Part shown: piece after piece, positions 1 to 6,383 of the stretch
How positions within the stretch are numbered: position 1 is the first letter of the stretch
Layout: each line of letters begins with the position of its first letter
Origin: a bacterium
GTDB lineage: Bacteria; Tectomicrobia; Entotheonellia; Entotheonellales; Entotheonellaceae
Reading direction: 5' to 3'
Assembly (NCBI GenBank): GCA_027294925.1
Contig: JAPULM010000565.1
Span: forward strand, 1 to 7,538
DNA length: 7,538 nucleotides
Program-made: the position numbers and the translations under genes
The notes under the pieces: generated by a model
The model's input: only the letters and a program-made list of their open reading frames with translations
What the model was told of the DNA's origin: nothing
The model's database searches: none

Positions 1-474
1 AATCTTAGCCAGCACTTTGGAAGGTGCCAATCCCACCGAGAAGGTGATTCCCAGGGAACGCTCGAGGTCCTGTTTGATGTGCGCCGCGATGGCTTCGTAA
101 GACATACGTCGCGGCCGACGCAAGCCGGTAATCTCGGCAAAGCACTCATCGATGCTGTACTCCTCGACCTGCGTGGTATGGCGCCGCACGATGCTGAACA
201 TGCGCACCGAGTACAGGCTGTAGGTCTCGTAATCCGAGGGCAGATGAATGATATCCGGACAGATGTCGCGAATCTCTTGGATGCGCATACCGCGCTTGAT
301 TCCCAGGGCTTTGGCCTCATAGCTCACGGCGGAGGCAATGCCGCGTTCCCTGCCGGTGACGACCGGCTTGCCCTTCAGGCGTGGGTCCCGAGCTTGCTCG
401 CAGGCGGCAAAAAAGGCATCGGCATCGATGTGTATAATGGCTCGCGGAAACGAGCGCAGCGAGAGGACTGCCAT
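1..474 (-). CDS. Y-family translesion DNA polymerase (DinB/UmuC/ImpB type), partial, continues beyond the left edge
   Basis: Error-prone lesion-bypass DNA polymerase; the first 158 residues are visible and the gene continues past base 1. Reading from the ATG at 474 gives the palm start HIDADAFFAACE with metal-binding Asp17 and a probable steric-gate Phe22, the nucleotide-binding stretch GKPVVTGRERGIASAVSYEAK, the catalytic SIDE motif (Asp109, Glu110), and SVGLAPSKVLAKI, matching the family's G-x-x-x-x-K-x-L-A-K segment. The start is fixed because an in-frame stop lies at 487-489 and a purine-rich GGAAGG precedes the ATG. It lies 23 bp downstream of the UmuD-like gene on the same strand, the usual umuDC-type order. 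The SIDE motif is UmuC-like while the N-terminus is closer to DinB, so I assign the family firmly but not the subtype. The little finger and any beta-clamp-binding tail are outside the window. Confidence 0.93.
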   Translation of the reverse strand, partial: MAVLSLRSFPRAIIHIDADAFFAACEQARDPRLKGKPVVTGRERGIASAVSYEAKALGIKRGMRIQEIRDICPDIIHLPSDYETYSLYSVRMFSIVRRHTTQVEEYSIDECFAEITGLRRPRRMSYEAIAAHIKQDLERSLGITFSVGLAPSKVLAKI

Positions 475-497
475 CCTTCCGTTTCCTCAAAAGTGCA

Positions 498-989
498 TCA
501 GTACTTGCGGATCACCGCACGTACCACGGCGGCAATTCTCAATTCGTGCTGCGGGACAATGGGTTGATACTTTGGATTGGCCGCTTCGAGATAGACGTGG
601 TGGCCCTGTTTGCGAAAATACTTCATGGTCCACTGCCCATCCACTTCGGCGATGACGATATCGCCGTCACGCGACTGCGTGGTGCGCTCGACAATAATCA
701 TGTCACCGGGCAGGATACCGGCATTGACCATCGAATCGCCCTTAACCCGCAGGATATAGGTCGCCTCTTTTCGACCAATCAAATAGTCGTCCAGGCTAAT
801 GGTGTCGAGCAGCTCTTCCTCAGCCGGCGACGGGAATCCCGCCTCGACCACGCCCAGAAGGCGTACATGGTTGCAACGCCACGCAGAGGTGGATCGGTAT
901 GTCAGCCACGCCTTCGGGGCCAGCCAGCTATCCGGCGAGGACTGTTGTCCATGCGTCCGTATTGAATGTGGGGAATTGTGTCCGTCCAT
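498..989 (-). CDS. umuD: UmuD/LexA-family self-cleaving protein (S24 peptidase), partner of the Y-family polymerase
   Basis: Predicted 163-residue cytoplasmic SOS protein that, by family analogy, is cleaved with RecA help and then assists the adjacent translesion polymerase. Visible are the cleavage site VVEAGFPSP (Ala50-Gly51), the nucleophile motif GDSM (Ser86) and the general base in WTMKYF (Lys123). Ser86 to Lys123 is 37 residues and cleavage site to Ser is 36, the same as in E. coli UmuD (Ser60, Lys97, Cys24-Gly25). There is no N-terminal winged helix of LexA. The arm before the cleavage site is about 50 residues, longer than the 24 of UmuD, and the site is Ala-Gly as in LexA. I start at 989 because AAGGAGAGGGG lies just upstream; an in-frame ATG at 1067 would sit almost at the predicted transcript start and lacks such a site. 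It forms an operon with the polymerase, probably under SOS control. Confidence 0.9.
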   Translation of the reverse strand: MDGHNSPHSIRTHGQQSSPDSWLAPKAWLTYRSTSAWRCNHVRLLGVVEAGFPSPAEEELLDTISLDDYLIGRKEATYILRVKGDSMVNAGILPGDMIIVERTTQSRDGDIVIAEVDGQWTMKYFRKQGHHVYLEAANPKYQPIVPQHELRIAAVVRAVIRKY

Positions 990-1007
990 AGTCCACCCCT
1001 CTCCTTT

Positions 1008-1027
1008 GTATCGGTACGTGCGGATAC
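1008..1027. repeat. Imperfect palindrome in the leader of the umuD-like gene
   Basis: GTATC and GATAC arms flank a 10-base centre around ACGT, just upstream of the ribosome binding site of the umuD-like gene. A second inverted repeat, CATGT-N7-ACATG, lies at 1032-1048. Either could be a protein-binding site or form leader RNA structure. Both are short enough to occur by chance. Confidence 0.2.
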
Positions 1028-1080
1028 GCAGCATGTGCCGAGAACATGACCGACGTCCAAATTGCATCTAGATGTTATAA

Positions 1081-1110
1081 AGTATAAGTGAACAAATGAG
1101 CAGTATTCAA
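1081..1110 (-). promoter_or_regulatory. Promoter of the mutagenesis operon with candidate LexA (SOS) box
   Basis: Read on the minus strand there is a -35 TTGAAT (1105-1110), an 18-bp spacer and a -10 TATACT (1081-1086). The spacer carries TACTG-N10-CACTT (1086-1105), which resembles the E. coli LexA operator TACTG-N10-CAGTA: the left half is perfect, the right half is degenerate, and about 12 of 20 positions match. An SOS box between -35 and -10 is a common arrangement, and the genes downstream are classic SOS targets. The transcript would start near 1074, giving a leader of roughly 85 bases. The promoter is fairly well supported; the LexA assignment is an inference. Confidence 0.5.
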
Positions 1111-1191
1111 GAAAAAAAGCTTGACATGGTGATATTTACAAAGGCGCGAGAGGCGGTACTCGATGAGATATTTGAGGGCGTGCCGCCTGTG

Positions 1192-1219
1192 TTGACACCC
1201 TTGCTAGACCGTATATAAT
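1192..1219 (+). promoter_or_regulatory. Perfect-consensus sigma70-type promoter of the amidohydrolase gene
   Basis: TTGACA (1192-1197), a 16-bp spacer and TATAAT (1214-1219) match both consensus hexamers exactly. Transcription should start near 1226, leaving a leader of about 55 bases before the chosen start of the amidohydrolase. An ATG at 1218 overlaps the -10 box and so cannot be the gene's start when this promoter is used. The strength implied by the exact hexamers suggests high constitutive expression or control by an unseen repressor. Confidence 0.75.
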
Positions 1220-1280
1220 GGGGTCGGAAAGCGCCTTGATACTTGAAAATCGACCCATGAACCGGCGGGGAGAAATGACC

Positions 1281-2978
1281 ATGGCTTATGATTTGCTGTT
1301 GAAGAATGGGCGGGTAATCGACGGCTCAGGCATGCCTTCGTTCTTTGGGGACGTCGCAGTCAAAAATGGCAAAATCGCCGAGATCGGCAAGCTTGACGGC
1401 AGCGCCGCCACTCAAGTGGTTGACGCTGAAGGCATGGTGATCTCGCCGGGATTTGTAGACAACCACTGCCACTATGACGCCCAGGTGTTTTGGGATCCGC
1501 TGTGCAGTTTTTCCTGTTATCACGGGGCCACCACGGTCATCATCGGGAACTGCTCCCTCGCCCTGGCCCCGGTGCGGCCGGGGAGCGCAGAGCGGGTGGC
1601 CGAGTTCCTCTCCTATGTCGAAGCCATCCCGATGGAGGTGCTGAGAACGTTGGACTTCAACTGGGAAACCATTCCCCAGTACATGGACGCCCTCGATCAG
1701 AGACTCGGGGTTAATGTGGGGAACCTGATTGGCCACTCTGCCGTGCGGCACTATGTCATGGGCGACGACAGTCAGGGCCGGGAGCCCACTGAAAAAGAGC
1801 GCGTGGCGATGCAGGACATCGTGCGCGAAGCCATCAGCGCTGGCGCTCTGGGGTTGTCCGTGTCTCAGAACAAGGGGCACACCGATCCGCAAGGCGTCTT
1901 GGTGCCGGCGGTGTGGGCCAATGAAGACGAGATTTTTGCACTGTGCGATGTCTTGCGAGAGATGGGCACCGGGATTATTCAGGGCGGCGGCGGCCGCGCC
2001 GCAGAGCTTGACAACCGCCTGATGAGCCGCCTCTCTCAAGCCACCGGCCGCCAGGTGGTGTACAACAATCTGAGTCAGAATATACGCCGGCCAGATGAGT
2101 GGAAAGAGCTCATGGCCATTATCGATGAAACCGCCGAGGCGGGTATCCGGGCCTACCCGCTGTGCAGCCCGAATTTCAGTGGCTCGACCTTCACCATGGA
2201 AAATGCCCAGGTGTTCAGAACGCCCACTTGGGATCCCATTCTGCGGAGCTCCGAGGAAGAGAAGTTGCGAGCCTACAGCGATCCGGACGTGCGCAAAAAA
2301 CTGCACGACGAGGCAGTCGATTGCAACGGCGAAATGGCTGCCATCAACTTGGCGCGCAACTGGTACGAGCACATGTTTGTGGCCGGACCGGTAATGGACA
2401 AGAATCAGTGGATGCGGAATAAGAGCATCAGCGACATCGCACAGGCGCAAGGCAAAGGCATCATTGACGCCTTCTTGGACTTGGTGGTGGAAGAAAATTT
2501 GCGCACCGTCATCCGCCACGCCACGGGCAACTCGGACAAAGATGCGATGACGCAAATCCTTAATTATCCCAATGCGATTATCGGCCTATCCGACGGTGGT
2601 GCACACGTGCAATTTCATGGCGGCTATGGCTACAGCACCAATCTGCTGGGCTATTGGGTGCGGGAACAGCAGATCATGTCTCTGGAAAAAGCAGTGCGTC
2701 GGCTGACGTTTGAATCGGCTTCGACCTTCGGCCTCTATGACCGCGGCCTGCTGCGTCCGGGTATGGCAGCGGATATCACCGTGTTTGATCCGGACACGGT
2801 GCGGACGCTACCCGAGGATGTGGTGCATGATTTCCCGGCTGGTGGCTGGCGCGTCCGAGAACTATCCGAGGGCATTAAATGCACCGTGGTCAATGGCGAC
2901 GTGCTGATTGAAGACGGCAAGCATACTGGAGCCTTGCCGGGTCGGGTGATGCGCAACGCTCTCTACAACAGCCAATAG
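1281..2978 (+). CDS. Amidohydrolase of the N-acyl-D-amino-acid deacylase (D-aminoacylase) family
   Basis: Predicted 565-residue cytoplasmic metallohydrolase. Families of this type remove the acyl group from N-acyl-D-amino acids or open related cyclic amides; the true substrate here is unknown. The N-terminal beta-sandwich half (YDLLLKNGRVIDGSG, about 3-17) leads to the metal motif NHCHYDAQ (His62, His64), then GNCS (Cys91, in the position of the bridging Cys of D-aminoacylase), GHSAVRHYVMGDD (His152), the catalytic SDGGAH (Asp438, His442), and a C-terminal return to the sandwich with VVNGDVLIEDGK and PGRVMR, typical of the family's end. The two histidines of characterised D-aminoacylases expected near residues 234 and 262 appear to be replaced (IIQGGGG; VVYNNL), as in a large uncharacterised subgroup. 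I chose the ATG at 1281 because GGGGAG sits 8 bases upstream; the ATG at 1275 is too close to it. Family assignment is secure, substrate is not. Confidence 0.92.
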   Translation: MAYDLLLKNGRVIDGSGMPSFFGDVAVKNGKIAEIGKLDGSAATQVVDAEGMVISPGFVDNHCHYDAQVFWDPLCSFSCYHGATTVIIGNCSLALAPVRPGSAERVAEFLSYVEAIPMEVLRTLDFNWETIPQYMDALDQRLGVNVGNLIGHSAVRHYVMGDDSQGREPTEKERVAMQDIVREAISAGALGLSVSQNKGHTDPQGVLVPAVWANEDEIFALCDVLREMGTGIIQGGGGRAAELDNRLMSRLSQATGRQVVYNNLSQNIRRPDEWKELMAIIDETAEAGIRAYPLCSPNFSGSTFTMENAQVFRTPTWDPILRSSEEEKLRAYSDPDVRKKLHDEAVDCNGEMAAINLARNWYEHMFVAGPVMDKNQWMRNKSISDIAQAQGKGIIDAFLDLVVEENLRTVIRHATGNSDKDAMTQILNYPNAIIGLSDGGAHVQFHGGYGYSTNLLGYWVREQQIMSLEKAVRRLTFESASTFGLYDRGLLRPGMAADITVFDPDTVRTLPEDVVHDFPAGGWRVRELSEGIKCTVVNGDVLIEDGKHTGALPGRVMRNALYNSQ

Positions 2979-2980
2979 TC

Positions 2981-3121
2981 CTAGGCTAACAACTCTTCAG
3001 CTACCAGAACATCGCCAGGGTTGAGGCGGCGCTCGGTGCCGTCGGCAACTTCAAACCCTGCTATGCCCGACATATTGACCACATACTGACGCCTCGGTGC
3101 ATTGTGATAGTCGGAGAAAAA
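2981..3121 (-). pseudogene. Cupin-domain remnant, truncated at the C-terminus and frameshifted at its N-terminal side
   Basis: Forty-six residues read as a cupin core: SDYHNAPRRQYVVNMSG, then FEVADGTERRLNPGDVLVAE, ending in a stop at 2981-2983. Cupins of this type normally continue after the GDVLLAED-like strand with a GxGHxT-like stretch that supplies the end of the barrel; that part is missing, as is a recognisable N-terminal half in this frame. Upstream coding sense lies in another frame, joined across six A bases (T on the coding strand) at 3117-3122. The remnant ends two bases from the stop of the convergent amidohydrolase. It cannot encode a complete barrel, so I call it decayed. Confidence 0.55.
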
Positions 3122-3122
3122 A

Positions 3123-3254
3123 GGCGAGGGCCGGCTGCACTTCGAGCACACCGTCGAGACACGTCTGAGGCACATCCATCCTGAGCCCCACCTCGCCCTC
3201 CGCAGCAATTGTCCCTCGGAGCATAAGCGCAATATTCTCGACAATATAGCGTTT
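3123..3254 (-). pseudogene. HisG C-terminal-domain-like fragment (possible remnant)
   Basis: In the third minus-strand frame 44 codons follow a stop at 3255-3257. The stretch includes VENIALMLRGTIAAEGEVGL, then RMDVPQ, LDGVLEV and QPAL. This resembles the ferredoxin-like C-terminal regulatory domain of long-form ATP phosphoribosyltransferase, whose usual pattern has an A-rich helix, V-x-L-x-M-N-V-P, a Leu-Asp-x-Val-Leu segment and a Pro-Ala-(Leu/Met). The usual following PTVSPL is absent; reading instead passes, with one base skipped in the T run, into the cupin remnant. It has no start codon with a ribosome site, and the catalytic part of HisG is absent. It could instead be a divergent cupin N-terminus, so this is a tentative call. 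Confidence 0.33.
3228..3251. repeat. Inverted repeat upstream of the dehydrogenase gene
   Basis: CGCAATATT (3228-3236) and AATATAGCG (3243-3251) form arms pairing at 8 of 9 positions around a 6-base centre, 40 bases before the dehydrogenase start. The position suits an operator, but the repeat also lies inside the HisG-like remnant and may be accidental. Confidence 0.25.
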
Positions 3255-3290
3255 TCAATGAATGCTTTTCCAGACAGGAGGTTTGAAACG

Positions 3291-4256
3291 ATGATTAAGT
3301 TTGTCATGATGCCACCGCAGGACGAACTCCAGCGGCAATGGGCTCGCCGTCTAGAGCAATCTGTACCTCAATATCGGGTCGTCGTGCCAGACACCGACGA
3401 CGAGGCTCGCCGCGAACTCGTCGACGCCGACGCCGCTTATGGCTGGGTGCCGCCCGAAACGCTCCAGGCCGCCCAGAAACTGCGTTGGCTGCAAAACCCA
3501 CAGGCCGGCCCTGCGCCGGGCTATTACTATCCGGCGCTGATTGAGCACCCCGTCGTCGTCTGTAACCCTCGGGGGATCTACTTTGACCATATCAGTCACC
3601 ATATCATGATGTTTGTGCTCGCGCTCTCTCGCGGTCTACCGTATTATGTCGAGGCTCAACAGCAACGGCGGTGGGACAAGGATGCACGCCAAAGTCCCTA
3701 CATCTACCTGGCCGACGCCACCGCCCTGATCGTGGGCGTGGGAGGCATTGGTCATGAGACCGCCCGGCTGTGTACGGCATTTGGCATGATGGTGCTCGGC
3801 ATCGACCCACGGCCGGAATATGATATCCCTGGTGTCGAGGTGCATCCAACGGCCGACCTCGACGCTCTGTTACCACGGGCGGACTTTGTGATTGCCACCA
3901 CACCCCACACCCCGGAAACCGAGGGAATGTGGCAGACGGCGCGTTTCCAACTCATGAAGCCCACCGCCTATTTTATCAACGTCGGTCGTGGAAAGACCAT
4001 GAAGCTCGACGATCTGGTAGAGGCTATCGAGCGCGGCGAGATTGCCGGCTGTGGTCTCGATGTTTTCGATGTGGAGCCGCTACCGTCAACGCATCGCCTG
4101 TGGGCGCTCCCCAACGTCCTGCTGACGCCTCATGTGGCGATTCGAGATGCAGATAACATCGCGGAGCGTCGTTTTGAGTTACTCATCGACAACGCGCGCC
4201 GCTTTGCCACCGATGAGCCGCTGCGTAACGTGGTGGACAAGGCAGCTTGGTACTAA
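3291..4256 (+). CDS. D-2-hydroxyacid dehydrogenase, NAD(P)-dependent
   Basis: Predicted 321-residue cytoplasmic oxidoreductase interconverting a 2-keto acid and a D-2-hydroxy acid. The N-terminal substrate domain (about 1-100) contains the linker NPQAGPAPGYYYPALIEHP. The Rossmann domain has GVGGIG (Gly149, Gly151, Gly154) and Asp172 after the second strand (GIDPR), suggesting NAD preference. The catalytic set of the family is intact: Arg233 in NVGRG, Glu262 in DVFDVEPLP and His281 in LTPHVA. The length is normal. The start is fixed by a perfect AGGAGG at 3276-3281, 9 bases before the ATG; an upstream in-frame ATG at 3258 lacks one. The gene follows the amidohydrolase on the same strand after a 312-base gap holding decayed fragments, so it probably has its own promoter. 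Family is secure; the substrate cannot be read from the sequence. Confidence 0.93.
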   Translation: MIKFVMMPPQDELQRQWARRLEQSVPQYRVVVPDTDDEARRELVDADAAYGWVPPETLQAAQKLRWLQNPQAGPAPGYYYPALIEHPVVVCNPRGIYFDHISHHIMMFVLALSRGLPYYVEAQQQRRWDKDARQSPYIYLADATALIVGVGGIGHETARLCTAFGMMVLGIDPRPEYDIPGVEVHPTADLDALLPRADFVIATTPHTPETEGMWQTARFQLMKPTAYFINVGRGKTMKLDDLVEAIERGEIAGCGLDVFDVEPLPSTHRLWALPNVLLTPHVAIRDADNIAERRFELLIDNARRFATDEPLRNVVDKAAWY

Positions 4257-4287
4257 AAAAGGCAGCGCCGTTTGGAGAGAACCGCTA

Positions 4288-4371
4288 ATGGAAATCATCT
4301 ACTCTATAGATGTCTGCGCCCAGGCATGCAAAGGTTCTGTTCGAGGGTCGAGGGACATGATAACTGGATGA
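4288..4371 (+). CDS. Possible small peptide gene (27 residues), uncertain
   Basis: A short reading frame in the 211-base gap before the GMC oxidoreductase has a fair ribosome binding site (GGAGAG at 4274-4279, 8 bases before the ATG). The peptide begins MEIIYSIDVCAQACKG and ends with GSVRGSRDMITG. It has two cysteines spaced C-x3-C, no signal peptide and no membrane segment. I recognise no family. The SID-x-C part loosely recalls the tail of mycofactocin precursors, but no maturation genes are visible here, so no function is claimed. It may be chance. Confidence 0.18.
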   Translation: MEIIYSIDVCAQACKGSVRGSRDMITG

Positions 4372-4428
4372 TTTGAGCGCCTAGACAAAATTAGCTACAT
4401 CATCATTCTAGTGGAAAGATATGTACGT

Positions 4429-4434
4429 TATGAT
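4429..4434 (+). promoter_or_regulatory. Candidate -10 element before the GMC oxidoreductase gene
   Basis: TATGAT (5 of 6 to consensus) lies 33 bases before the ATG at 4468. The hexamer 17 bases upstream, TTCTAG, is a poor -35, so the promoter is either weak or activator-dependent, or not real. No convincing terminator is visible after the dehydrogenase gene, so read-through is possible. Confidence 0.25.
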
Positions 4435-4467
4435 GTCCAGGTATTTAGCTCGGAGAAAGGTAAAGGC

Positions 4468-6014
4468 ATGAAATACGACGTGATTGTGATTGGTGCAGGT
4501 TCTGCGGGCGCCATTCTGGCCTCGCGGTTGTCTGAAGACCCGGCGCGATCGGTGCTGCTGCTGGAGGCCGGCCCGGATTATCCGAATTTCGAGCACCTGC
4601 CGGCAGAGGTGAAGTACGGCTATGCCACCGAAATCGACATCATGGTCAGCGACCACAACTGGCAATTTGTTGGCAAGGCGACGGACGACGCACCGCAGAT
4701 GTTGGTACCGCGCGGCAAGGTGACGGGCGGCTCCAGCGCCATCAATGGCCAGGTCTTCCTGCGCGGCGTACCGGAGGACTACGATGCCTGGGCCGCCATG
4801 GGCAATAATCAGTGGGGCTTCCAGGAGCTGCTGCCTTACTTTTGCAAGATCGAGAACGACCAGAATTTCAACGATGAATTCCACGGCAACGATGGCCCCA
4901 TCATCACCCACCGTTTTCAGCCCGACACGTGGCTGCCGAGCCAGGTCGCCTTCTACGAGGCGTGCCGAGCCGCCGGGTTCCCCGATTGTGCCGACCACAA
5001 CCATCCTGAATCCACCGGCGTCGGCCCACCCCGTTCAACAATCCCGATGGCATTCGTTACAGCACCGCCCTCGGCCATCTGAGTCAGGCCAGACATCGGC
5101 TGAACCTGACCATTCAGGCCGACTGCCTGGTGCGCCGGCTGCGCTTCGACGGCGTGCAAGCCACCGGCGTCGAGGTAGAACGAGGCGGCGCAACCTTTGT
5201 CGCCCAGGGTGATGAGATCATTCTTAGCGCCGGCGCTATCGGCTCCCCACACATCCTCTTGCTCTCGGGGGTCGGGCCGGCAAATCAATTAACCAACGTC
5301 GGTATCCCCGTGCTTCACGAACTCCCAGGTGTGGGGCAGAACCTGCGTGATCATCCCCTGGTATGGGCCACCTGGCGCACCAAGCCCAATTTTCCGCTGG
5401 ATGGCATGGCGCCGAGAATGCAAGTCTGCCTACGCTATACGGCCGAGGACTCTGACCTGCGTAACGACATGAAAATTTCCATGCAATCCTTTGCCACCGA
5501 GCGCATTAATCGGGATGGGAACCGCATGGTACCGCTGGGGGTCCGCATGACGGCCGGGATTCAACTGGCTATCGGCCAGGGGGAATTGCGGCTAACCTCG
5601 AACGACCCCACGGTGCAGCCGTTCCTGGATTACCGCTACCTCGAAGAGGAATTCGACCGCCAGCGCCTTCGCGAGGCGATACGCCTCTGCGTCGAGTTCG
5701 CCAAACACGACCGTTTTAAAGACATCATAGCCGAGCGGGTGGAGCCGACAGACGCCGACCTGGCATCCGACGCGGCCCTAGACGCCTGGTTGCGCCGTGA
5801 GGTCACCACCTCGCAACACATCTCCTGCACGTGCAAGATGGGACCGACCTCGGATCCCATGGCGGTGGTGGATCAGTTCGGTCGGGTGCATGGGCTGACC
5901 AACTTACGGGTGGTGGACGCCTCCATCATGCCCGACTGCATCCGGGCCAACACCAACGTAACCACGATGATGATCGGTGAGCGCATGGCGGATTTCATTC
6001 GGCAAGGCGTGTAA
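4468..6014 (+). pseudogene. GMC-family FAD oxidoreductase (choline/alcohol dehydrogenase-like), one frameshift
   Basis: Flavoprotein oxidising an alcohol to an aldehyde or ketone; substrate unknown. The first frame (4468-5082) has the FAD fold YDVIVIGAGSAGAILASRL, LLLEAGPDY, and the GMC signature GGSSAINGQVFLRG (87-100). It loses coding sense after STGVGP (residue 187). The frame beginning at 5031 then continues with PFNNPDGIRYSTALGHLSQA, the second GMC signature GAIGSPHILLLSGVGP, the catalytic His of SQHISCTCKMG (about 451 if repaired) and NTNVTTMMIGE (about 495). Adding one base in the C-rich run at 5025-5033 would restore about 515 residues, normal for the family, with the family's GVGPxPxNNPDG. 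All key residues survive, so this is either a very recent pseudogene or a sequencing error. The start has GGAGAAAGG 7 bases upstream. Confidence 0.88.
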
Positions 6015-6383
6015 AGCAGTGATGGTTAAGGTGCCAGAGTCCGACCCGCCAAAGGCAGAGCCTGTTCAAAATGAGAATTGCTGACCGATTCCTGCCGCCT
6101 CCACAAGAACGACACTAAGGCGATTTCCTGCAAAGAATCTCCTGGTCTTGCTGGTCTGTTTGCACAGCGCCTAAAACCAGACGGGGGTGGAGATTGACAC
6201 AATCAAGGAGGGCTACTACACTGATTTCATTGAGCTACGACCGCAACCTTGCTGTATGGATAGGAAATCGTGGTGAAGCGCTGGGGGAATTTGTCTAGAA
6301 CGGCTCAGGAACGTTTACCCGGATGTACGATAAGTCCGCCAAGGCTTTGAAAAAATAGACGGATAACCAAGTGGAGGCAGCGT
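6015..6383. other. Long intergenic region with no recognisable gene
   Basis: Between the GMC oxidoreductase and the cysteine dioxygenase I see no start with a ribosome site and no recognisable protein in any frame. Short open stretches (for example one ending TRMYDKSAKALKK before a stop at about 6356) look faintly protein-like and could be degraded gene ends. A candidate promoter at 6194-6222 is listed separately. No clear terminator hairpin with a T run follows the GMC gene. Confidence 0.5.
6194..6222 (+). promoter_or_regulatory. Candidate sigma70-type promoter for the cysteine dioxygenase gene
   Basis: TTGACA (6194-6199, perfect) is followed after 17 bases by TACACT (6217-6222, 4 of 6). 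Spacing is ideal. Transcription would begin near 6229, giving a leader of about 155 bases before the ATG at 6384, long enough for leader-based control, though I see no known riboswitch in it. Confidence 0.4.

Noticed and set aside
990..1067. N-terminal extension of the UmuD-like protein to the ATG at 1067
   Set aside because: The extension would begin within a few bases of the predicted transcript start, and the strong ribosome site sits before 989.
1326..2555. A 409-codon open frame on the minus strand opposite the amidohydrolase gene
   Set aside because: It is His-, Arg- and Val-rich with no family motif or ribosome site, and the plus strand carries a clear, full-length amidohydrolase. It is a high-GC antisense shadow.
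2976..2990. Palindromic CCTAGG between the convergent amidohydrolase and cupin-remnant stops
   Set aside because: It is too short for a terminator hairpin, has no loop and no T run, and is an expected chance 6-mer.
4257..4275. Possible terminator after the dehydrogenase stop (GGC-AGC-GCC next to an A run and GTTT)
   Set aside because: A 3-bp stem with a 3-base loop is too weak, and the downstream T run is too short.
4408..5004. A 198-codon minus-strand open frame opposite the start of the GMC oxidoreductase
   Set aside because: It mirrors the GMC coding strand and shows no recognisable domain.
5130..6014. Independent gene starting at the GTG at 5130
   Set aside because: The same frame is open and GMC-like back to 5031, there is no ribosome site at 5130, and the piece lacks the FAD-binding N-terminus. 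It is the second part of the frameshifted gene.
6170..6260. Frame reading VEIDTIKEGYYTDFIELRP, faintly like the start of a nicotinate phosphoribosyltransferase
   Set aside because: Only a handful of residues look similar, a stop follows soon and no adjacent frame continues the family. It overlaps a plausible promoter and is probably chance.
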